Positions 7,105 through 11,432 of a stretch of DNA of 11,432 bases are shown here, in pieces. Numbering within the stretch: the stretch's first letter is position 1; each line of letters begins with the position of its first letter. Under the pieces are notes generated by a model that saw nothing but the letters and a program-made list of their open reading frames with translations, had not been told where the DNA came from and searched no databases. The stretch comes from Burkholderiaceae bacterium (GTDB lineage Bacteria > Pseudomonadota > Gammaproteobacteria > Burkholderiales > Burkholderiaceae), in NCBI GenBank assembly GCA_017997515.1, contig JAGOEY010000019.1, forward strand, positions 4,985-16,416, given 5' to 3'. A program made the translations under genes and the position numbers.

Positions 7105-9324
7105 ATGACAGCCCGCACTACCGTCCACCGCCTGCAGGTGGCAACCGTTCTCCACCGTTTTATCGAAGACCAAGTGCTGCCTGGCACCGGGGTGGATGCC
7201 GCCGCGTTCTGGGCCGGTTTTGACGCCATCGTGGCCGACCTGGCCCCCAAGAACATCGCGCTGCTGGCCGAGCGTGACCGCCTGCAGACGGAGCTGGACA
7301 CCTGGCACAAGGCCAACCCCGGCCCCATCACCAACATGGTGGCGTACCGCAGCTTCCTGGAGACCATTGGCTACCTGGTACCCCAGCCCGCCGACGCCAA
7401 GGCCACCACGGCCAACGTGGACGCCGAACTCGCCACCCAGGCCGGCCCGCAGCTGGTGGTGCCGATCCTGAACGCCCGTTACGCACTCAACGCGGCCAAC
7501 GCCCGCTGGGGCAGCCTGTACGACGCGCTGTATGGCACCGACGCTATTCCCGAGGCCGACGGTGCCGAAAAAGGCAAGGGCTACAACCCCGTGCGCGGCG
7601 CCAAGGTAATCGCATTCGCCCGCAAGCTGCTAAACGACGCCGCGCCGCTGGCCCATGGCTCCCACGTGGATGCCACGGGCTACACCGTGGTGGGCGGGCA
7701 ACTGGTGGTGGCACTGGGTGCTGCCAGCAGCGGCCTGAAGGACCCAAGCCAGTTCGTCGGTTACCAAGGTGATGCGGCTGCGCCCACGTCGGTGCTGATC
7801 GTCCACAACGGCATCCACATCGACATCCAGATCGACCGCAGCACCGCTATTGGCAAAACCGACGCAGCGGGTGTGAGCGACCTGGTGCTGGAGTCGGCCC
7901 TGTCCACCATCCTCGACCTGGAAGACTCGGTGGCCGTGGTGGACGCAGACGACAAGGTTGTGGCCTATGGCAACTGGCTTGGCATTCTGAAGGGCACGCT
8001 GACCGAAGAAGTCGCCAAGGGCGGCAAGACCTTCACCCGCGGGCTGAACCCCGACCGTGTGTACACCGCGCCCTCCGGCAGCGGCGACGTGCGACTGCAT
8101 GGCCGCTCGCTGATGTTTGTGCGCAATGTGGGCCACCTGATGACCAACCCGGCCATCACCTACACCGCCGCCGACGGTGCTACCCGCGAAATCCCCGAAG
8201 GCATCTTGGACGCCATGGTGACCACCACCATTGCCCTGCACGACCTGCAAGGCCGTGGCGCGAATGGCATCCGCAACAGCCGCACCGGCAGCGTCTACAT
8301 CGTCAAGCCCAAGATGCACGGCCCCGCCGAAGTCGCATTTGCCGCCGAGCTGTTCAGCCGTGTGGAAAAGGTGCTGGGCCTGGCCGACAGCACGGTCAAG
8401 CTCGGCATCATGGACGAAGAGCGCCGCACCAGTGTCAACCTGAAAGCCTGTATTGCCGCAGCCGCCAGCCGTGTGGCCTTCATCAACACCGGCTTCCTGG
8501 ACCGCACCGGCGACGAGATGCACACCGCCATGCAGGCCGGCCCCATGATCCGCAAGGGCGACATGAAGGCCAGCGCCTGGATCCAGGCGTATGAGAAGAA
8601 CAACGTGCTGGTGGGCCTGGCCTGCGGCCTGCGCGGCAAGGCGCAGATCGGCAAGGGTATGTGGGCCATGCCCGACCTGATGGCCGCCATGCTGGAACAA
8701 AAAATCGCACACCCCAAGGCCGGTGCCAACACCGCCTGGGTGCCCAGCCCGACCGGTGCCACGTTGCATGCGCTGCACTACCACCAGGTGCTGGTGTCCG
8801 ACGTACAGATCGCGCTAGAAAAAGCCGACGCTGCCACCGACCCGGTCGCCACACGCGACGGCATCCTGTCCAACCTGCTGCAGATCCCCGTGACGGCCAC
8901 GCCGAACTGGACCGCCGCCGAGAAACAGCAGGAGCTGGACAACAACGCACAGGGCATTCTGGGCTACGTGGTGCGCTGGGTGGACCAGGGCGTGGGCTGC
9001 TCGAAGGTGCCCGATATCCACAACGTCGGCCTGATGGAAGACCGCGCCACCCTGCGCATCAGCAGCCAGCACATGGCCAACTGGCTGCTGCACGGCGTGG
9101 TGACCAAGGAACAGATCACCGAAACCTTCGAGCGGATGGCCGCCGTGGTGGACGGGCAGAACGCGGGTGACCCGCTGTACCAAAAGATGGCCGGCAACTT
9201 TGGTACGTCGATGGCGTACCAAGCGGCCTGTGATCTGGTGTTCAAGGGGCTGGAGCAGCCCAGTGGTTACACCGAGCCGCTGCTGCATGCGTGGCGCCTG
9301 AAGGTAAAGGCTGCGGGTGGGTGA
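7105..9324 (+). CDS. glcB: Malate synthase G
   Basis: A monomeric 739-residue enzyme (E. coli GlcB 723) that condenses glyoxylate and acetyl-CoA to malate in the glyoxylate/glycolate pathway. Very strong family identity is visible throughout, for example [56 protein letters not shown] and [12 protein letters not shown]. Aligned by eye with E. coli GlcB, the active-site residues are present: Arg334 (LHGRS), Mg ligands Glu438 (GIMDEERR) and Asp466 (GFLDRTG), and the catalytic base Asp646 (LMEDRATLR). Cys632 ([10 protein letters not shown]) matches the oxidation-prone cysteine of the E. coli enzyme. The usual LDCEDSVA motif reads LDLEDSVA here, with Cys replaced by Leu272. The gene is monocistronic: divergent from the lyase/transferase fusion upstream and closed by a terminator downstream. 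The absence of neighbouring glycolate oxidase genes suggests the isoform is used for general acetate or C2 growth. Confidence 0.98.
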   Translation: MTARTTVHRLQVATVLHRFIEDQVLPGTGVDAAAFWAGFDAIVADLAPKNIALLAERDRLQTELDTWHKANPGPITNMVAYRSFLETIGYLVPQPADAKATTANVDAELATQAGPQLVVPILNARYALNAANARWGSLYDALYGTDAIPEADGAEKGKGYNPVRGAKVIAFARKLLNDAAPLAHGSHVDATGYTVVGGQLVVALGAASSGLKDPSQFVGYQGDAAAPTSVLIVHNGIHIDIQIDRSTAIGKTDAAGVSDLVLESALSTILDLEDSVAVVDADDKVVAYGNWLGILKGTLTEEVAKGGKTFTRGLNPDRVYTAPSGSGDVRLHGRSLMFVRNVGHLMTNPAITYTAADGATREIPEGILDAMVTTTIALHDLQGRGANGIRNSRTGSVYIVKPKMHGPAEVAFAAELFSRVEKVLGLADSTVKLGIMDEERRTSVNLKACIAAAASRVAFINTGFLDRTGDEMHTAMQAGPMIRKGDMKASAWIQAYEKNNVLVGLACGLRGKAQIGKGMWAMPDLMAAMLEQKIAHPKAGANTAWVPSPTGATLHALHYHQVLVSDVQIALEKADAATDPVATRDGILSNLLQIPVTATPNWTAAEKQQELDNNAQGILGYVVRWVDQGVGCSKVPDIHNVGLMEDRATLRISSQHMANWLLHGVVTKEQITETFERMAAVVDGQNAGDPLYQKMAGNFGTSMAYQAACDLVFKGLEQPSGYTEPLLHAWRLKVKAAGG

Positions 9325-9326
9325 CT

Positions 9327-9375
9327 TATCAAAAATGATAGCTATATGCCGAGGCAGATAATCCGCAAAAGGCTT
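9327..9375. repeat. Degenerate copy of the TGATAGCT hairpin repeat
   Basis: Right after the glcB stop, TATCA-AAAA-TGATA forms a small hairpin (9327-9340). It is followed by GATAGCTATATGCC-GA-GGCAGATAATCC, a second imperfect hairpin, and then CGCAAAAGGC. The start matches the left edge of the element at 6873-6916 (TGATAGCT plus a hairpin plus an A-run). The two elements flank the glcB region. Likely a decayed member of the same repeat family; it probably has no coding role. Confidence 0.4.
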
Positions 9376-9384
9376 GTTTGATGC

Positions 9385-9415
9385 AAAAAATGGCACCTCT
9401 CGGGTGCCATTTTTT
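9385..9415. terminator. Bidirectional rho-independent terminator between glcB and the methyltransferase/ATPase operon
   Basis: A perfect stem, AAAAAATGGCACC (9385-9397) against GGTGCCATTTTTT (9403-9415), with a TCTCG loop. Because the arms carry an A-run on the left and a T-run on the right, it can end transcription from both sides: glcB (stop at 9324) on plus, and the convergent TOPRIM-like gene (stop at 9455) on minus. Confidence 0.93.
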
Positions 9416-9454
9416 CACGAAGCAATAAGCTCAGAGCACAGCGAATCAACTCCT

Positions 9455-10045
9455 TCACAGCTTGCGCTCAAACCGGGCAAAACTGGCCGACTGCTGCAAG
9501 CGTTTCCAGTCCAGAACAGTGGCTTTCAACACCTTGATGGCATGCACGCGGTCTTCATACCTGGTGCCCCGCGCCGCCATAAAGTGGTTATTCATCGCAG
9601 CCTTGGGGTTGGCCTCCCGATCCGGTCTTTTCACCCTTCTTGCCTGGTAAGGGTGCGCTGGGGTTGAAAGGAACGCGCTGATGGAATGGTCGCTCGCTAG
9701 CAGCCAGCTCTCCAGTTCTTGCTCGATGCACACCAAATATACGGGTGCATTCTGCAGGCCTTCTTTTTTCAAGCCATCCAACAGGATTTGGCGTTCTTTG
9801 GCTCTGCAAGGCTTATCTTTTTTGTCAGGCCAGGCAGGGCGCAAATCCCACACGATCAACACGCGCTCACAGCCCTCCTGTAATAGCTTCTTGGCAACGC
9901 TGGCCGCACCCTCCAGCAGCTTGAGTTTGTTGTCCATGGTACGGGACACGATCTTGCGCCCCGGCTTGAGTTGACCCGCCAAATACTCACAAACCTGCTT
10001 GTCCGCCCCCTGTGGGCCACATTCAAAAATGAATCCGATGCTCAT
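9455..10045 (-). CDS. TOPRIM/DUF4276-like protein, putative effector of an ATPase pair
   Basis: A 196-residue protein. Visible features match the small TOPRIM-fold proteins (DUF4276/RloB type) found next to OLD-like ATPases: a first strand with an acidic residue and glycine (IGFIFECGPQGAD, Glu8, Gly10, Asp15), a second acidic strand (VLIVWDLRPAW, Asp67), and the characteristic helix CIEQELESWLLAS (Glu110, Glu112, Trp114). In related families this fold gives a metal-dependent nuclease or a toxic effector. The usual DxD is not obvious: only Asp67 is present, with Arg at the +2 position. A basic stretch (residues 136-148, RRVKRPDREANPK) could contact nucleic acid. The ATG overlaps the stop of the ATPase gene by 4 bases (ATGA), with a weak AGGG 8 bases upstream, so translation is probably coupled. 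An open extension to 10408 lies entirely within the ATPase gene and is rejected. Family assignment is by eye. Confidence 0.8.
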   Translation of the reverse strand: MSIGFIFECGPQGADKQVCEYLAGQLKPGRKIVSRTMDNKLKLLEGAASVAKKLLQEGCERVLIVWDLRPAWPDKKDKPCRAKERQILLDGLKKEGLQNAPVYLVCIEQELESWLLASDHSISAFLSTPAHPYQARRVKRPDREANPKAAMNNHFMAARGTRYEDRVHAIKVLKATVLDWKRLQQSASFARFERKL

Positions 10046-11172
10046 GCGGCCAGCCCTGTCAGATTGCCCATGGTGTAAAGCTTGCCCGGCGCAAACTCTT
10101 GCGCCCAAGTGCGCAGGTTTTCGTGATCCGCTGGCCGAGTAAAGCGCGGATGGCCTTCGGCATCGCGCTCCACCACCACCAGATGCTCCAACGTCAACAA
10201 GTCCAGCAAATAAGGGGAATGGGTGGTCACTACCACTTGCGTTGCGCCCGACAGCACGGCGCTGCGAATCTCTTCCACAATCAAATGGATGCTGCGCGGG
10301 TCCAGACCGTTCTCTATTTCTTCCACCACGATCAAAGGTGGCGGACTCGGATGCCGCAGCAGCGCCAGCAAGGCCAGCATGCGCAGCGTGCCCGTGGAGA
10401 GCAACCAACCAGGCACCTTAAACGTGTCCTCAGTTAACTGCAGCCAGGCTTTACGCTCTATCTCCGACGACGTGAGCGTGGGCTGAATGTCTTTGGCGTA
10501 GGGCAGCACAAACGCCATCGTCTCCACAATGCCATTGAACGCATTCACGTCTTGTCGGCGCAAGTCGAGCAAGAAATCAGCCACGTTGGAGCCGTCATTG
10601 GCCAGACGCACAGCGCCCTTGGTACGTTGCTGCGGCACAGGCAAACCCATACGCTCAGGGCTCAAGGTCAAGAACTGCCACGCCAACACCTCGTCGTGCG
10701 TTTGCACGGCCTCTGCGTCAAGCCCCAGCGTCAGCACAGACCGGCCCGCGTCATAGGGCACGATGCCACCAGTGCGGTCGCGGTCGAACCACACGCCATC
10801 CAGACGGGTGATGCGCTCGCTGGCAATAAACATGCGGTTAGCGGCTGGGTCGTTATTCACCGTCATGGACAGGCGGCGCACTTTGCGTGGGCTGTCCCCC
10901 AAGGCCAACTCCCAAGAGATGGGGTTGACCAATTGCCCCATGCGCTCCTTCGCCTCTTGCGCCTTATGGCGGACGTGTTCAATGCCCAGCCAGCGCTGCA
11001 TGGCCATGTCAAGCCCATCCCGCACGATAGCCTGGTACGTCTCCAACGCTTCAATCAGGCTGGATTTGCCCGCCCCGTTGTTGCCAATGAAGGCCGTGAG
11101 CGGCCCCAGCTTGACGGTCTTGCTGTCGACCACCGCCTTGAAGTTGCGAATACGCAGGCTTTGCAAACTCAT
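10042..11172 (-). CDS. AAA/ABC-type ATPase, OLD/AAA_21-like
   Basis: A 376-residue ATPase of the SMC/OLD/RecF-like ABC superfamily. It begins SLQSLRIRNFKAVVDSKTVKL, the typical first strands of this group. Walker A is GNNGAGKS at 30-37, the signature-like motif STGTLR at 259-264, Walker B PLIVVEEIENGLDPR at 279-293 (acidic pair Glu284-Glu285, followed by the D-loop), and a switch histidine in TTHSPYLLDL (His318). No TOPRIM domain follows, unlike full OLD or GajA proteins; the TOPRIM-like part is the next gene, so the pair looks like a split OLD. The start at 11172 is set by a GAGGGGG site 8 bases upstream and by the family N-terminus; ten extra in-frame residues up to 11202 overlap the previous gene. 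It overlaps both neighbours by 4 bases. Expected role: ATP-dependent sensor or clamp in a defence-type complex; substrate unknown. Confidence 0.92.
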   Translation of the reverse strand: MSLQSLRIRNFKAVVDSKTVKLGPLTAFIGNNGAGKSSLIEALETYQAIVRDGLDMAMQRWLGIEHVRHKAQEAKERMGQLVNPISWELALGDSPRKVRRLSMTVNNDPAANRMFIASERITRLDGVWFDRDRTGGIVPYDAGRSVLTLGLDAEAVQTHDEVLAWQFLTLSPERMGLPVPQQRTKGAVRLANDGSNVADFLLDLRRQDVNAFNGIVETMAFVLPYAKDIQPTLTSSEIERKAWLQLTEDTFKVPGWLLSTGTLRMLALLALLRHPSPPPLIVVEEIENGLDPRSIHLIVEEIRSAVLSGATQVVVTTHSPYLLDLLTLEHLVVVERDAEGHPRFTRPADHENLRTWAQEFAPGKLYTMGNLTGLAA

Positions 11173-11432
11173 GAAATCAACCCCCTCTGTACGTCTCGCC
11201 AAGCATTGAGCGCAGCCACTTTAGCGGGCTCAGCCACCAGCGGAAAGGTGCCCAGGATGTGCGTGAACTCCTCTTCGCTCAAACCGTAGAGGTGGGCCAC
11301 CAAGCCATCCAGCTCAGCGCGGAGCTTGGCGCGCTCGGCGGTGTCGGTAGCGCCGTCCCGGTGACCCTTCAGGCCAACTGACTTGGCGAGGTCGTCGAAT
11401 TCGGGGGTGGTGCAGATGAGGCGGGCGGCGCG
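11169..11432 (-). CDS. C-terminal end of a putative DNA methyltransferase (Eco57I/type IIG-like), 5' part outside window
   Basis: Eighty-seven residues reading to a TGA at 11169-11171, open to the window edge. The sequence contains AKLRAELDGLVAHLYGLSEE and then EFTHILGTFPLV. I recognise this type of ending (acidic helix, then AHLYGL and an ILxTFPLV phrase) from large class I SAM-dependent DNA methyltransferases of restriction-modification type, annotated in databases as Eco57I-like or N-6 DNA methylase. No catalytic motif (FxGxG or NPPY) lies in the visible part, so enzyme activity cannot be judged. Its stop overlaps the ATPase start by 4 bases (ATGA), so this gene, the ATPase and the TOPRIM-like gene form one operon with coupled translation. 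Assignment rests on a short C-terminal resemblance. Confidence 0.65.
   Translation of the reverse strand, partial: RAARLICTTPEFDDLAKSVGLKGHRDGATDTAERAKLRAELDGLVAHLYGLSEEEFTHILGTFPLVAEPAKVAALNAWRDVQRGLIS
11181..11187 (-). promoter_or_regulatory. Ribosome binding site of the OLD-like ATPase gene
   Basis: On the minus strand GAGGGGG lies 8 bases before the ATG at 11172, inside the end of the methyltransferase gene. It decides the ATPase start and indicates that the ATPase can be made at a good rate in addition to re-initiation at the ATGA overlap. Confidence 0.6.

Noticed and set aside
7630..8784. A 384-residue open frame on the minus strand opposite glcB
   Set aside because: It lies wholly within a highly conserved malate synthase G gene. 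High GC content with third-position bias commonly leaves such antisense frames open, and the translation shows no family signature.
10046..10408. N-terminal extension of the TOPRIM-like protein
   Set aside because: It is entirely inside the ATPase gene in another frame. The ATGA overlap, the weak Shine-Dalgarno and the typical first beta-strand support the start at 10045.
9455..11172. Identification as a PARIS, Gabija or AbiL system
   Set aside because: The ATPase lacks a fused TOPRIM domain and there is no UvrD-like helicase, so it is not Gabija. The small protein is shorter than I expect for AriB and reads closer to DUF4276, and a methyltransferase is linked, so neither PARIS nor AbiL can be claimed from sequence alone.
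1..11432. tRNA or rRNA genes, CRISPR arrays, insertion sequences, attachment sites
   Set aside because: No cloverleaf-like sequence, regularly spaced repeats, transposase frame or flanking target duplications were seen.

Overview
This window looks like chromosomal DNA from a betaproteobacterium of the order Burkholderiales, most likely family Comamonadaceae (Rhodoferax/Polaromonas/Acidovorax-like). The pointers are the high GC content, the argS-SPOR gene pair, the sequences of the LysR, MarC and malate synthase G proteins, and short TGATAGCT-containing hairpin repeats of a kind I recall from intergenic regions of this family. The assignment rests on recognition; no database search was run.

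Layout: (1) Positions 1-2395, minus strand: arginyl-tRNA synthetase (argS) followed 11 bases later by a membrane-anchored SPOR-domain protein whose 3' end is cut by the window edge. (2) Positions 2522-2935, plus strand: a secreted PsiF-family protein divergent from argS, ending in a clear terminator. (3) Positions 2986-6827, minus strand: three genes read in the order lyase/CoA-transferase fusion, LysR regulator, MarC membrane protein. The fusion joins an HMG-CoA-lyase-like enzyme and a CaiB/BaiF CoA-transferase in one 723-residue chain with catalytic residues of both halves intact. (4) Positions 7105-9324, plus strand: malate synthase G (glcB), divergent from the fusion gene across a 277-base regulatory region. 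(5) Positions 9455-11432, minus strand: a compact three-gene operon with two ATGA (4-base) overlaps. It encodes the C-terminal end of what looks like a DNA methyltransferase of restriction-modification type, an OLD/AAA_21-like ABC ATPase, and a small TOPRIM/DUF4276-like protein. A bidirectional terminator separates it from glcB.

How the parts may work together: argS and the SPOR protein are housekeeping. The lyase-transferase fusion would attach CoA to a hydroxy acid and cleave it, releasing acetyl-CoA and an oxo product; the adjacent LysR gene is the obvious candidate regulator, and malate synthase G consumes acetyl-CoA with glyoxylate. The link between them is inferred from position only. 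The last operon has the organisation of an anti-phage or DNA-modification system in which a methyltransferase is joined to a split OLD-type ATPase plus TOPRIM effector pair. It is the best candidate in the window for an under-described system, but most of its methyltransferase gene, and anything beyond it, lies outside the window.
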